Below, piece after piece: positions 52,783 to 61,882 of a DNA stretch of 64,000 bases. Positions within the stretch are counted from its first letter, which is position 1. Every line of letters begins with the position of its first letter. The DNA lies in the NCBI GenBank assembly GCA_963761615.1, contig CAVXGU010000001.1, positions 1 to 64,000 of the forward strand. Direction: 5' to 3'. Below the pieces are notes generated by a model, which searched no databases, was not told the origin of the DNA, and saw only the letters and a list, made by a program, of their open reading frames with translations. The position numbers were made by a program, and so were the translations under genes. This DNA comes from CAVXGU01 sp963761615. GTDB lineage: Bacteria; Acidobacteriota; Vicinamibacteria; Vicinamibacterales; CAVVIG01.

Positions 52783-53625
52783 CTACCGCACCGCGGCCTG
52801 CACGACGGCCTTGGCCGCCGGACGGACGTAGATGCGGTTGTCGAATCGCAGATCCACGTAGTCGATGTTCGCCACCCGCTCGTGGAGGGCGTCCCGCAGA
52901 TCCAGGTACGTCTGCAGCCGCCGCACGAACTGGTCGTCGCCGAGATAGAGCACGGTCGCGTCGCCGTTCAGGATGACCGACGCGTTGTGCGCGTCGGAGA
53001 CGTCGATCTGGGAGACCCGGCGTCCGATCGCCGGCGCGGCCTGCAGGGCCGTCACCAGGGCGACGGCGAGCTCCGCCCGCTCGTCGTCGGCCTTCGGTCC
53101 GTCGGCGTCCGACTGCGTGAGGAGGCCGTCGACGATTGGCAGATCCAGGTCGTCGTACTCCGGGCCGTACTCGTCGATCACGGCGCCGCGCTCGTCCAGC
53201 AGATACATGTCGCCGTTCAGCCGTCCGAGGGCGATCGGCTGCCGCTCGGTCACGGTCACGTCGATCGTCGACGGCAGCAGCCGGCGCAGCGTCGCGTCGC
53301 GGACCCAGGTCGACGCGAGCACCTGGCGGCGCCACTTGTCCAGGTCGGCCCCGATCAGACTGCGGCCCTCGAGGCCCGTCAGCAGCGCGAGCACCTCGCC
53401 CTGCGACAGCCGTGTGTTGCCGTGCACGGTAATGTGCCGAACCCGCAGCACCTGCCCGTCCAGGATCGCCGTCGCCGCGCGGTACGCGGCGAACACCGCG
53501 ACGGCGGCCAGCGTCCCGTAGAGCACCAGCGGGCGGATCGCCGCGTGCCAGCCACGCCGCCTCCTGGCGGGCTTGACGTGCGCGCGCCGGAAGCGGCGAT
53601 CGGCCGGGGCGGCGACGGCCGTCAC
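52783..53625 (-). CDS. ftsQ: Cell division protein FtsQ
   Basis: The 280-residue bitopic protein has a basic cytoplasmic tail (RRFRRAHVKPARRRRGW), one membrane helix (PLVLYGTLAAVAVFAAYRAATAI), a POTRA domain (VLRVRHITVHGNTRLSQGEVLALLTGLEGRSLIGADLDKWRRQVLASTWVRDATLRRLLPSTIDVTVTERQPIA) and an FtsQ beta domain ending VDLRFDNRIYVRP. GTG 53625 overlaps the murC stop (GTGA). murB and ddl, which often separate murC and ftsQ, are absent here. Confidence 0.92.
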   Translation of the reverse strand: MTAVAAPADRRFRRAHVKPARRRRGWHAAIRPLVLYGTLAAVAVFAAYRAATAILDGQVLRVRHITVHGNTRLSQGEVLALLTGLEGRSLIGADLDKWRRQVLASTWVRDATLRRLLPSTIDVTVTERQPIALGRLNGDMYLLDERGAVIDEYGPEYDDLDLPIVDGLLTQSDADGPKADDERAELAVALVTALQAAPAIGRRVSQIDVSDAHNASVILNGDATVLYLGDDQFVRRLQTYLDLRDALHERVANIDYVDLRFDNRIYVRPAAKAVVQAAVR

Positions 53626-55013
53626 GGCCGACCTCCATCCGAGAGGGCCCGCACGATCCGATCGGCGGCCCCGGCGATCGAGCCCGCGCCCAGAGTGATC
53701 ACCACGTCGCCCGGGCGGCAGGCCCGCAGGGCGGCATCGACGGCCTGACCGACCGACGGCGCCACGTCGACCGGCACGTCCACGGCGCGGCGGACGCTGT
53801 CGGCCAGCGCGTCCAGCGTGACGCCGGGCATCGGATCCTCGCCCGCCGGGTAGATGTCGGTGAGGACGATGTGGTCCGCGCTGGCGAACGCGGGACCGAA
53901 TGACGCCATGAGCGCGCGGGTCCGCGTGTACCGATGGGGCTGGAAGACCACGACGATCCGGCGCCGGAGGGCGCGCGCGGCGTCCAGCACCGCCTCGATC
54001 TCGGTCGGATGATGACCGTAGTCGTCCACGACCAGCACCCCGCCGGGCTCGCCACGGACGTCGAAGCGCCGCTCGGCGCCGCGGAAGTCCGCCAGGCCGT
54101 CCGCCAGGCGATCGAACTCCACGCCCAGCTCGAGACCGACCGCCACGGCGCCGACCGCGTTCTGCAGGTTGTGGCGCCCCGGCACCCGCAGCGCGAGCCG
54201 GCCGAGCGCCTCGCGGGCGCCCCCGGTGCGCCGCTCCACGGTCGCGTGCGATCCGAACCCCTCGACGACGACGTCGACGGCCGAGACGTCCGCGCCCGGC
54301 TTCAGGCCGTACGTCGTCACCCGGCGCGTGATGCGCGGCAGGATCGCGGCGACGCCCGGATCGTCCGCGCACGCCACGACGGCCCCGTAGAACGGCACCG
54401 AGTTCGCGAAATCGGTGAACGCCTCCAGCAGGTCGTCGTACCCGCGGTAGCTCTCGAGGTGCTCGTGATCGATGTTCGTCATCACCGCCATCGTCGGTCG
54501 CAGCTTCAAAAACGATCGGTCGCTCTCGTCCGCCTCGGCCACCAGCAGCGCGCCGCGGCCCAGCCGCGCGTTGCTGCCGAACGCGCTCAGGCGCCCGCCG
54601 ATCACGGCCGTCGGGTCCAGCCCCGCCCGTTCGAGGGCGAACGCGATCATCGACGTCGTCGTCGTCTTGCCGTGCGACCCGGCCACCGCAATCCCCTCGC
54701 GCAGCCGCATCAGCTCGGAGAGCATCTCGCCGCGCGGGATCACCGGGATGCGCCGGCGCGCCGCTTCGGCCACCTCGAGGTTCGTCGCCCGAACGGCCGA
54801 CGAGACCACCACGACGTCCGCGTCGCCCACGTTGGCGGCCGCGTGCCCGATCGCGACCTGCACGCCGAGCGCGGCCAGGCGATCGGTCACCGGCGATCGC
54901 TTCTCGTCCGACCCGGACACCACATAGCCCAGGTTGGCCAGCAGCTCGGCGATGCCGCTCATGCCCACCCCGCCGATGCCGACGAAGTGGATCCGCTTCG
55001 TTCCGCCTAGCAT
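53622..55013 (-). CDS. murC: UDP-N-acetylmuramate-L-alanine ligase
   Basis: The 463-residue Mur ligase adds L-Ala to UDP-MurNAc. It has HFVGIGGVGMSGIAELLANLGYVVSGSD (UDP-binding), the ATP loop AGSHGKTTTTSMIAFAL, TNIDHEHLESY, VPGRHNLQNAVGAVAVGLELG and VLVVDDYGHHPTEIEAVLDAAR. ATG 55013 overlaps the murG end by seven bases. It is complete. Confidence 0.95.
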   Translation of the reverse strand: MLGGTKRIHFVGIGGVGMSGIAELLANLGYVVSGSDEKRSPVTDRLAALGVQVAIGHAAANVGDADVVVVSSAVRATNLEVAEAARRRIPVIPRGEMLSELMRLREGIAVAGSHGKTTTTSMIAFALERAGLDPTAVIGGRLSAFGSNARLGRGALLVAEADESDRSFLKLRPTMAVMTNIDHEHLESYRGYDDLLEAFTDFANSVPFYGAVVACADDPGVAAILPRITRRVTTYGLKPGADVSAVDVVVEGFGSHATVERRTGGAREALGRLALRVPGRHNLQNAVGAVAVGLELGVEFDRLADGLADFRGAERRFDVRGEPGGVLVVDDYGHHPTEIEAVLDAARALRRRIVVVFQPHRYTRTRALMASFGPAFASADHIVLTDIYPAGEDPMPGVTLDALADSVRRAVDVPVDVAPSVGQAVDAALRACRPGDVVITLGAGSIAGAADRIVRALSDGGRP

Positions 55014-56107
55014 CCGGCCAGTTCCAGCACGCGATCGACGACGGCGCGCGCCGCGTCGGGACGCGCGAGCGACCGCGCCGCTGCGGCCATCCGCGCCCGC
55101 CCGTCCGCGTCGGCCGCGAGCGCGAGCACCCGCCTGGCGAGCGCCGGCCCGTTCAGGTCGCGCTCCAGCATCACCTCGGCGGCCCCCGCCGCGGCCACGA
55201 GCTCCGCGTTCCGCCGCTGGTGGTCGTCGGCCGCCGTCGCCAGCGGAATCAGGATCGCGGGCTTTCCCGCCATCGCCAGCTCCGCCAGCGTCGTCGCGCC
55301 GGCGCGGCAGACGATCAGATTCGCCCGCCGGAGCCGTCGTCCCATGTCGAACAGGAACGGCTCGACCTCGGCCTGAAGCCCGGCGTGCCGGTAGGCTTCG
55401 CGCACCATCGCCAGATCCCGCTCTCCCGTCTGGTGCACGAGACGGAGGGCCGGATCGCCGGCCAGCTCCGCCGCCGCCGCCACCATGGCCACGTTGATCG
55501 CGTGCGCGCCCTGGGAGCCGCCAAAAACTAGGACCTCGCGCCCGGTCGATCCCTCATTCGTGCCCGCCTCCTCGACCCGGCCCGAGCCCGAGAACTCGGG
55601 CCTGACCGGATTCCCGCTCACGAACGCTTTCGCCCCGAAGAACCGCCGCGTGTCCGGATAGGTGATCGCGGCCGCATCGACGAACCGCGACAGCCATCGG
55701 TTGGCCAGCCCCGGCACCGCATTCTGCTCGAGCACCAACGTGCGAATCCCCCGCAGCGCCGCCACGAGCACGACCGGCCCGGAGCTGTACCCGCCGACGC
55801 CGATCACGATCGACGGACGCCGCGCCGACAGGAGCCGCCACGCGTCGACGAGGCTCACCGGCACGAGCGCCGCCGCCGCAATCAGCTTTCCGATCGATCG
55901 GCCCTTGAGGCCGACGCTCCGGATCACGTCGAGCGGAAAGCCTTCGCGCGGGACGATGCGCGCTTCCAGCCCTCTCGCGGTGCCCGCGAACGAGATCTGC
56001 GCCTCCGGCCGCCTCGCCAGCAGCTCGCGCGCCACGGCGATGCCCGGATACACGTGTCCACCCGTGCCGCCGCCGGCAATCACCACATGCAGGCCGCAGG
56101 CGCTCAT
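55007..56107 (-). CDS. murG: Lipid II synthase MurG (undecaprenyldiphospho-muramoylpentapeptide GlcNAc transferase)
   Basis: This 366-residue GT28 enzyme adds GlcNAc to lipid I at the inner face of the membrane. Motifs are the first glycine-rich loop VIAGGGTGGHVYPGIAVARELLARRPE, VIGVGGYSSGPVVLVAAL, LVLEQNAVPGLANRWLSRF, VFGGSQGAHAINVAM and CRAGATTLAELAMAGKPAILIPLATAADDHQRRNAE. Its first codons (MSACG) are identical to the opening of every family C unit upstream, so the array looks as if it grew from, or merged with, the murG start. The ribosome site AGGTAAGC is weak. Confidence 0.95.
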   Translation of the reverse strand: MSACGLHVVIAGGGTGGHVYPGIAVARELLARRPEAQISFAGTARGLEARIVPREGFPLDVIRSVGLKGRSIGKLIAAAALVPVSLVDAWRLLSARRPSIVIGVGGYSSGPVVLVAALRGIRTLVLEQNAVPGLANRWLSRFVDAAAITYPDTRRFFGAKAFVSGNPVRPEFSGSGRVEEAGTNEGSTGREVLVFGGSQGAHAINVAMVAAAAELAGDPALRLVHQTGERDLAMVREAYRHAGLQAEVEPFLFDMGRRLRRANLIVCRAGATTLAELAMAGKPAILIPLATAADDHQRRNAELVAAAGAAEVMLERDLNGPALARRVLALAADADGRARMAAAARSLARPDAARAVVDRVLELAGC

Positions 56108-56704
56108 TGCTTACCTGCGGCGGAGCCCCACCCCCGCCGCGAACTGACGCCGATATCTCGGCTCGGATCTCCACGTCCTCGCCTCGACATGGCCGCAGGC
56201 GCTCATCTCTTCCTGGCGCCGGGGCCCCACCCCCGCCGCGCACTGACGCTGATGCCTCGGCTCGCATCTCCCTGTCCTCGCCTCGACATGGCCGCAGGCG
56301 CTCATCTCTTCCTGGCGCCGGGGCCCCACCCCCGCCGCGCACTGACGCTGATGCCTCGGCTCGGATCTCCACGTCCTCGCCTCGACATGGCCGCAGGTGC
56401 TCATCTCTTCCTGGCGCCGGGGCCCCACCCCCGCCGCGCACTGACGCTGATGCCTCGGCTCGGATCTCCACGTCCTCGCCTCGACATGGCCGCAGGTGCT
56501 CATCTCTTCCTGGCGCCGGGGCGCCACCCCCAGCGCGCACTGACGCTGATGCCTCGGCTCGGATCTCCACGTCCTCGCCTCGACATGGCCGCAGGCGCTC
56601 ATCTCTTCCTGGCGGCGGGGCCCCACCCCCGCCGCGCACTGACGCCGATATCTCGGCTCGGATCTCCACGTCCTCGCCTCGACATGGCCGCAGGCGCTCA
56701 TCTC
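56108..56704 (-). repeat. Family C minisatellite array, six 99-bp units, between ftsW and murG
   Basis: The anchor GGCCGCAGG (plus strand) recurs at 56191, 56290, 56389, 56488, 56587 and 56686, exactly 99 bases apart. In the minus direction each unit carries AGGAAGAG, then ATGAGCGCCTGCGGCCATG, then GAGGCGAGGACGTGGAGATCC and ends in a self-complementary GCGGGGGTGGGGCCCC-GCCGCC or GGCGCC. Units differ at only a few positions, so the array is recent or homogenised. It fills the whole space between ftsW and murG. Confidence 0.93.
56111..56701 (-). CDS. Possible 196-residue protein of six 33-residue repeats
   Basis: The family C array keeps one frame open from an ATG three bases after the ftsW stop to a TAA three bases before the murG ATG. 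The repeated peptide is MSACGHVEARTWRSEP-RHQRQCAAGVGPRRQEE with minor changes: basic, two Cys and one Trp per unit, no signal peptide. The 99-base period preserves the frame automatically, and the array is open in other frames too, so coding is unproven. For it: exact fit between the flanking stop and start, and an AGGA-type site before each unit ATG. Against it: arrays at ftsZ and 47.5 kb do not keep the same frame. Confidence 0.25.
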   Translation of the reverse strand: MSACGHVEARTWRSEPRYRRQCAAGVGPRRQEEMSACGHVEARTWRSEPRHQRQCALGVAPRRQEEMSTCGHVEARTWRSEPRHQRQCAAGVGPRRQEEMSTCGHVEARTWRSEPRHQRQCAAGVGPRRQEEMSACGHVEARTGRCEPRHQRQCAAGVGPRRQEEMSACGHVEARTWRSEPRYRRQFAAGVGLRRR

Positions 56705-57806
56705 TCATGCTCCGGACGATGCGTGCTGCGACACGTTCAGGAGGATGCCCATGCCTATCAGGTTCATCAGCAGCGACGACCCGCCGAAGCTCACGAGGGG
56801 CAGCGGCGTGCCCTTGGTCGGCATGATGCCGATCACGACGCTGATGTTGACGAGCGCCTGCAGCGCGACCATCGCCGTCAGACCCGATCGCCAGAAACGC
56901 CCCGAAGCTGTCTGGCGCGCGCAGGGCGATGCGCAGGCCGCGCCACGTGACAATCAAGAAACAGATGAGGACGGCCGTCGCGCCGATGAGCCCCAGCTCC
57001 TCGGAGATGACGGCGTAGATGAAGTCGGTGTGCGGCTCCGGCAGGTAGAAGAGCTTCTGGACGCCGTTCATCAGTCCGCGTCCCCAGACGCCGCCCGTGC
57101 CGACCGCGATGAGCGACTGGATGATCTGGAAGCCGTCGCCGAGCGGGTCCTGCCACGGGTTGAGGAAGGCGAAGAGCCGGCGCCGGCGGTATCCGGCGCT
57201 CATGATCAGCCCCATCACGACGGGCAGCGACACGAGGGCGACGCCGACGATGTAGGTGTAGTTGAGGCCGGCGGCGAAGACCATGACCGCGGCGATCAGG
57301 ACCAGCGACATCGACGTCCCGAAGTCGGGCTCGATCAGGATGAGCCCCACCAGCCCCAGCACGACGATCACGATCGGCCCGAGCGCGTAGCGGACCTCGT
57401 TGATCCGGTTCATCCGGCGCTCCAGGATGGCCGCGATGAAGAAGATGGCCACGAGCTTCGCGAGCTCGGACGGCTGCACGCCCAGTCCGCCGATCGAGAA
57501 CCACCGCCGTGCGTTGTTCACCGGCGGCATGAACAGGACCGCGACGAGCGCGAGGGCGACGACGCCCAGGCACGTCCAGATGAAGATGGGCTCGCGATAG
57601 TGCCGGTAGTCGACGCGCATGACCACCCACAGCATCGCCAGGCCCATGACGGCCCACATGCTCTGCTTGACCAGGAAGAGGGTCGGATTGCCGAACTCCT
57701 CCAGGCCGACGACGGCCGACGCGCTGTAGACCATGATCACGCTCAGCCCGACCAGGATCACGGTCGTGAAGAAGAGGACGCGATCGGATTTGAGCTTGCG
57801 AGCCAT
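56705..57806 (-). CDS. ftsW: Lipid II polymerase FtsW (SEDS family), frameshifted
   Basis: A polytopic SEDS glycosyltransferase of about 366 residues: VIMVYSASAVVGLEEFGNPTLFLVKQ, PVNNARRWFSIGGLGVQPSELAKLVAIFFIAAIL, LIEPDFGTSMSLVLI, GYRRRRLFAFLNPWQDPLGDGFQIIQSLIAVGTGGVWGRGL and LFYLPEPHTDFIYAVISEELGLIGA. An extra base at about 56882 shifts the frame after FLAIG. The tail resumes as LTAMVALQALVNISVVIGIMPTKGTPLPLVSFGGSSLLMNLIGMGILLNVS, ending at 56705. The catalytic Asp region is intact. It polymerises septal peptidoglycan with FtsI, the first gene of the cluster. Confidence 0.92.
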
Positions 57807-57910
57807 GCCTGCGCGTCAGCACCCCTAAAGCCGGGCCATACTCCGCCCGAAACAGTTCGTGGTTCTCGAGGATTCCCCGGCGCGTCCGGCCCTGGCCGGA
57901 CGTACCATCC

Positions 57911-58035
57911 GTGAGCGGTCAACAGTCATCAGCCGGCCCCGGACGAAGGCACCAGCTTCGCAGGCCGGGGCAGCCTGCGTTCCCAGCAGCCAGTCCTTCG
58001 CCGCGCGAGCCGACTGACGACTGTTCACCGCTCAC
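57911..58035. repeat. Family D inverted-repeat element between ftsW and murD
   Basis: GTGAGCGGTCAACAGTCATCAG (57911-57932) and CTGACGACTGTTCACCGCTCAC (58014-58035) are 22-bp inverted repeats with two mismatches, enclosing about 80 bases with further self-complementarity (ggccccgg / ccggggc). The murD stop codon falls inside the right repeat. No frame or other copy is seen in the window. Confidence 0.7.
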
Positions 58036-59388
58036 GGTTCCGTCAGCTTCGCGACCTCCTCCTTGAAGCGCGCCCCGCGCTCCGCGTAGCTTCGAAACCA
58101 GTCGAAGCTCGCGCAGGCGGGCGCCAGCAGCACCACCCCCGAAGGGCGCGCCAGCGCGTAGGCGCGCGCGACGGCCTCGCCCAGACTGTCGGCGTCGTGC
58201 ACCGCCACCACGCCGGCGAGCGCCTCCCGCACGAGCGGACGCGCCTCGCCGATGGCCACCACGGCCTTCGCGCGGCCGCGCAGCGGCTCCCGCAGGAGGG
58301 TCGAAATCTCCACCCTTGAAGCGACCCCCGATGATCGGGACCAGGCCGCCCTCGAAGCTCTCGATCGACCGCCGCGCCGCCTCGACGTTGGTCGCTTTCG
58401 AATCGTTCACGAAGCGCACGCCGCCGATGTCGGCGACGAGCTCCATGGCGTGCTCGAGCCCGCGAAAGGCGTCGGCCGCCCGCGTCATCGCCTCCGGCGC
58501 GGCGCCGGCGATGACGCCGACGGTGGCGGCCGCGAGCACGTCGGCCACCAGGTGCGGTCCGAGCAGGTGAATCGCGTGGAGCGGAATCAGCCGGCGCCCG
58601 GCGCCGGCCCGGCGCTCGACAATCCATCCGCCGTCCACCACCGTGCCGTCAGCCAGGCCCCGGCTCACCGAGAAGGGACGCTGGGCCGCGCGTCCCGCGC
58701 GCGCCATCTCCAGCACGACCGGGTCGTCGGCGTTCACGACCGCCCAGTCGCCGGCCTCCTGGTTCTCGAAGATGCGCGCCTTCGCCGCGCGGTACGCGCC
58801 GATCGTGACGTGCCGGTCGAGGTGGTCGGCGGAGAAGTTGAGCATCACGGCGATCCACGGGTGGAACGTGTCGATCGTCTCCAGCTGGAAGCTGCTGGCC
58901 TCGACGACATGCAGCGTCTCCGGGGTCGAGCCGGACACCTGCGTGCTGAGCGGCTGCCCGATGTTGCCGCCGACGGCCACCTTGAAGCCGGCCGCCTCGA
59001 GCATCCGGCCCGTCAGCGCCGTCGTCGTCGACTTGCCCTTCGTGCCGGTGATGGCGATGACCCGGCCCTGCAGCCAGCGGGACGCCAGCTCGATCTCGCC
59101 GATGACCGGGATCCCGCGGGCCCGCGCCGCCGCCACGTCGGGCTGGTCGACGCCCACGCCGGGGCTGAGCACGACCAGGTCAGCCCCGGTGAACGTCTCG
59201 CGCCGGTGCCCGCCCAGCTCGAGGACGACGCCGGCTGCCCGGAGCGTTGCCGCGTCGGGCACCTCGGTCTGGACGTCGGACACCGTGACCCGGGCGCCGC
59301 GGCGCGCCAGCTCCGTCGCGGCGGCGATGCCGCTTCTCGCCGCTCCGGCGACGGTCACGCGCTGTCCGGCCACGTCGAAGGGCGTCAT
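58032..59388 (-). CDS. murD: UDP-N-acetylmuramoylalanine-D-glutamate ligase, frameshifted
   Basis: A Mur ligase of about 452 residues: VAGQRVTVAGAARSGIAAATELARRGARVTVSD, VVLSPGVGVDQPDVAAARARGIPVIGEIEL, the ATP loop AITGTKGKSTTTALTGRML, HVVEASSFQLE, LNFSADHLDRH and FVNDSKATNVEAARRSIESFEGGLVPIIGGRFKGGDF. An extra C in the run at 58308-58310 (plus strand GGG) breaks the frame. Removing it gives DFDLLREPLRGRAKAVVAIGEARPLV and a normal C-terminal domain ending at 58032. ATG 59388 overlaps the mraY stop. Confidence 0.92.
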
Positions 59389-60471
59389 CGCAGCTTCAAC
59401 GTGGTGAGGCTGAAGAGCGCGAAGATGATCGCGACGATCACGAAGCGCGTGATCACCTTGGGCTCGCTCCAGCCGAGGAGCTCGAAGTGGTGGTGCAGCG
59501 GCGCCATGCGGAAGACGCGCTGTCCGGTGAGCTTGAAGGACGCCGACCTGGATGATGACCGAGAGGGCCTCGACGACGAACACGCCGCCGACCAGCAGCA
59601 GCAGCAGTTCCTGCTTGATGAGGATGGCCACCGTGCCGAGCGCGGCGCCGAGCGCCAGCGAACCGACGTCGCCCATGAAGATCTCGGCGGGGTAGGAGTT
59701 GTACCAGAGGAAGCCGAGCGAGGCGCCGACGAGGGAGCCGCCGAACACCGTCAGCTCCGCGCTCTGGGGGAAGCGGACGATCAGCAGGTAGTCGGCCAGG
59801 ACGCGGTTTCCGCTGACGTAGGCGAGCGCCGTGTAGGCGGTCGCGGCGATCGCGAAGACGCTGATCGCCAGGCCGTCGAGCCCGTCGGTCAGGTTGACGG
59901 CGTTGGACTCCGCCACCAGCACGAACACCGCGAAGGGCAGGTAGAAGACGCCGAGGTCGGGGATCAGGCCCTTGAAGAACGGGAAGACGAGGCGGGTGTT
60001 GTACAGCCCGCGGCTGGCCAGGACGAGCAGCACGCTGCCGGTGACCGTTCCGATCGCGATCTGCCAGCCGAGCTTGTAGCGCGGCCGCAGGCCGTGGTGG
60101 GACCGCCGAACGATCTTCAGGTAGTCGTCCGTGAATCCCACCGCGCCGAAGCCGAGCGTCGTCAGCACCGCAATCCACACGAAGACATTGGTCAAGTCCG
60201 CCCACAGCAGCGTCGGCACGATCGCCGCCGTCAGAATCAGCAGCCCCCCCATCGTCGGCGTGCCGGCCTTGGGGCGGTGGGTCTGCGGGCCCTCCTGCCG
60301 GATCACCTGGCCGATCTGGAACTCGCCCAGCTTCCGCACGAGCCACGGCCCCACGCTCAGGCTGATGGCGAGCGCCGACAGGCTCGCCGCCGCCGTGCGG
60401 AACGTGATGTAGCGCGTCACGTTCAGCACGGACACCTGCGTGTGGAACGGATAGAGCAGGTGGTAGAGCAT
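59385..60471 (-). CDS. mraY: Phospho-N-acetylmuramoyl-pentapeptide-transferase, frameshifted
   Basis: A polytopic enzyme of about 361 residues that makes lipid I. Motifs are EGPQTHRPKAGTPTMGGLLIL, LGFGAVGFTDDYLKIVRRSHHGLRPRYKL (DDY), ESNAVNLTDGLDGLAI (NLTDGLDG) and WYNSYPAEIFMGDVGSLALGAALG. An extra base at about 59543 breaks the frame after VIIQV; the true end reads ASFKLTGQRVFRMAPLHHHFELLGWSEPKVITRFVIVAIIFALFSLTTLKLR with the conserved HHHFE. The start overlaps the murF stop (TGATG). Confidence 0.93.
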
Positions 60472-61874
60472 CAGCCGAGCTCCGCCACCAGCCGGGCCAC
60501 GACGCGATCGACGCCAATGCCGCGCGATCCCTTCACCAGCACGACGTCGCCGGCGTCGACCATCCCGACGGCCATGGCCGCGGCGTCCTCGCTCGTCTCG
60601 GCGTGCCGGATCGACGCGCGCGGCAGGCCCGCCCGCTCGGCGCCCGCACCGATCGCCCGGGCCGCCTCGCCGCCGACGGTGACGAGCGCCGCGAGACCGG
60701 CGCCCGCCGCCGCCTCGCCGACCGCCTCGTGCAGCGGCCCCGCGTGATCGCCGAGCTCGAGCATCTCGCCCAGGATCGCGATGCGCCGCCGCGCCGGCGA
60801 ACGCTTCAGCACCTCGAGGGCGCGCCTGGTCGCCGCCGGGCTCGCGTTGTAGCTGTCGTCGATCACCGTCACGCCCCGCCCGAGCCGGCGCACCTCGCCG
60901 CGATGGGCGGCCGGCGCCAGCGTGCGCGCCCGCGCCGCCACCGCGGCGAGCGGCACGTCGTGCTCGATGGCGACCGCGGCCGCCGCCAGCACGTTGGCCA
61001 GGTTGCCGCGGCCGAGGAGCGGCGTCGTCAGATCGAACCGGCCCCGCGGCGTCCTCACGACGGCGCTCATCCCGTCGATGCCGCGCTCGGCCAGGTCGGT
61101 GGCCCGGACGTCGGCGTCCCGATCGATCCCGAACGTGACGAGGCGCCCGCGGCAGCCGGACACGCGCGCGGCGACGCGGTCGTCGTCCGCGTTCGCCACC
61201 ACGAGGGTCCGCGGCGTCGCGCCCTCGAGGATCTCGGCCTTCGCGTCGGCGAGCTCGTCGACCGAGCGAAAGAACCCCAGGTGCGCGTCGCCGACGTTCG
61301 TCCACACGCGGACGTCGGGCTCGGCGATGCCGACCAGCGTGCGGATTTCACCGGCGTGATTCATGCCCAGCTCGACCACCGCCATCTCCGGGCGCCGCCG
61401 GAGCTCCATGAGCGACAGCGGCAGGCCGATGTGGTTGTTCAGGTTGCCCGCGTTGCGCATGACGCGGTACCGCATCTCCAGAAACGCCGCCGTCACGTCC
61501 TTGGTGGTGGTCTTCCCGGCGCTGCCGGTGATCGCCACCACGGTTGCTCCCGATTCCCGCCGGACCGCCCGCGCGAGCGCCTGCAGCGCCCGCGTCGTGT
61601 CGTCGACTTCGATCACCGCGGCCGCGCCGGCGCGAATCCCGGCCGCACGCCCGCGCGGCAGCATGACGCCCGCCGCCCCGGCCTCGATCGCCCGTGCGGC
61701 GAAGTCCGCGCCGTCGTGGCGTTCGCCGCGGATCGCCACGAACAGCGCCCCCGGCTCGAGCGTCCGCGTGTCGATCGACACGCTCTCGAACACGCGGCCG
61801 GGATCCCCGGACACGAGGCCGCCGCCGGCCGCGTCCGCGACCGACCGCCCCGTCAACACGATCGCTGGCGTCAC
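60471..61874 (-). CDS. murF: UDP-N-acetylmuramoyl-tripeptide-D-alanyl-D-alanine ligase
   Basis: The 467-residue Mur ligase adds D-Ala-D-Ala. It has VFESVSIDTRTLEPGALFVAIRGERHDGADFAARAIEAGAAGVM, the ATP loop VAITGSAGKTTTKDVTAAFL, NLNNHIGLPLSLMEL, VVELGMNHAGEIRTL and VIDDSYNASPAATRRALEVL. ATG 61874 lies eight bases after the murE stop. It is complete. Confidence 0.95.
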   Translation of the reverse strand: MTPAIVLTGRSVADAAGGGLVSGDPGRVFESVSIDTRTLEPGALFVAIRGERHDGADFAARAIEAGAAGVMLPRGRAAGIRAGAAAVIEVDDTTRALQALARAVRRESGATVVAITGSAGKTTTKDVTAAFLEMRYRVMRNAGNLNNHIGLPLSLMELRRRPEMAVVELGMNHAGEIRTLVGIAEPDVRVWTNVGDAHLGFFRSVDELADAKAEILEGATPRTLVVANADDDRVAARVSGCRGRLVTFGIDRDADVRATDLAERGIDGMSAVVRTPRGRFDLTTPLLGRGNLANVLAAAAVAIEHDVPLAAVAARARTLAPAAHRGEVRRLGRGVTVIDDSYNASPAATRRALEVLKRSPARRRIAILGEMLELGDHAGPLHEAVGEAAAGAGLAALVTVGGEAARAIGAGAERAGLPRASIRHAETSEDAAAMAVGMVDAGDVVLVKGSRGIGVDRVVARLVAELG

Positions 61875-61882
61875 CGCACGCC

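Noticed and set aside
56054..56950. Long plus-strand open frame over the repeat array (about 298 codons)
   Set aside because: It is a by-product of the 99-base periodicity and runs into ftsW antisense. The start, stop and composition have no relation to gene boundaries.
55554..57806. Apparent 750-residue FtsW-repeat-MurG fusion on the minus strand
   Set aside because: It arises because one extra base near 56882 pushes ftsW into a frame that stays open through the array. The conserved FtsW tail and the murG start are present in other frames.
57919..61305. Apparent MraY-MurD giant protein with arginine-rich leader on the minus strand
   Set aside because: The leader is murF read out of frame, and the junction exists only because mraY is frameshifted near 59543. 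Normal overlapping starts and stops are visible.
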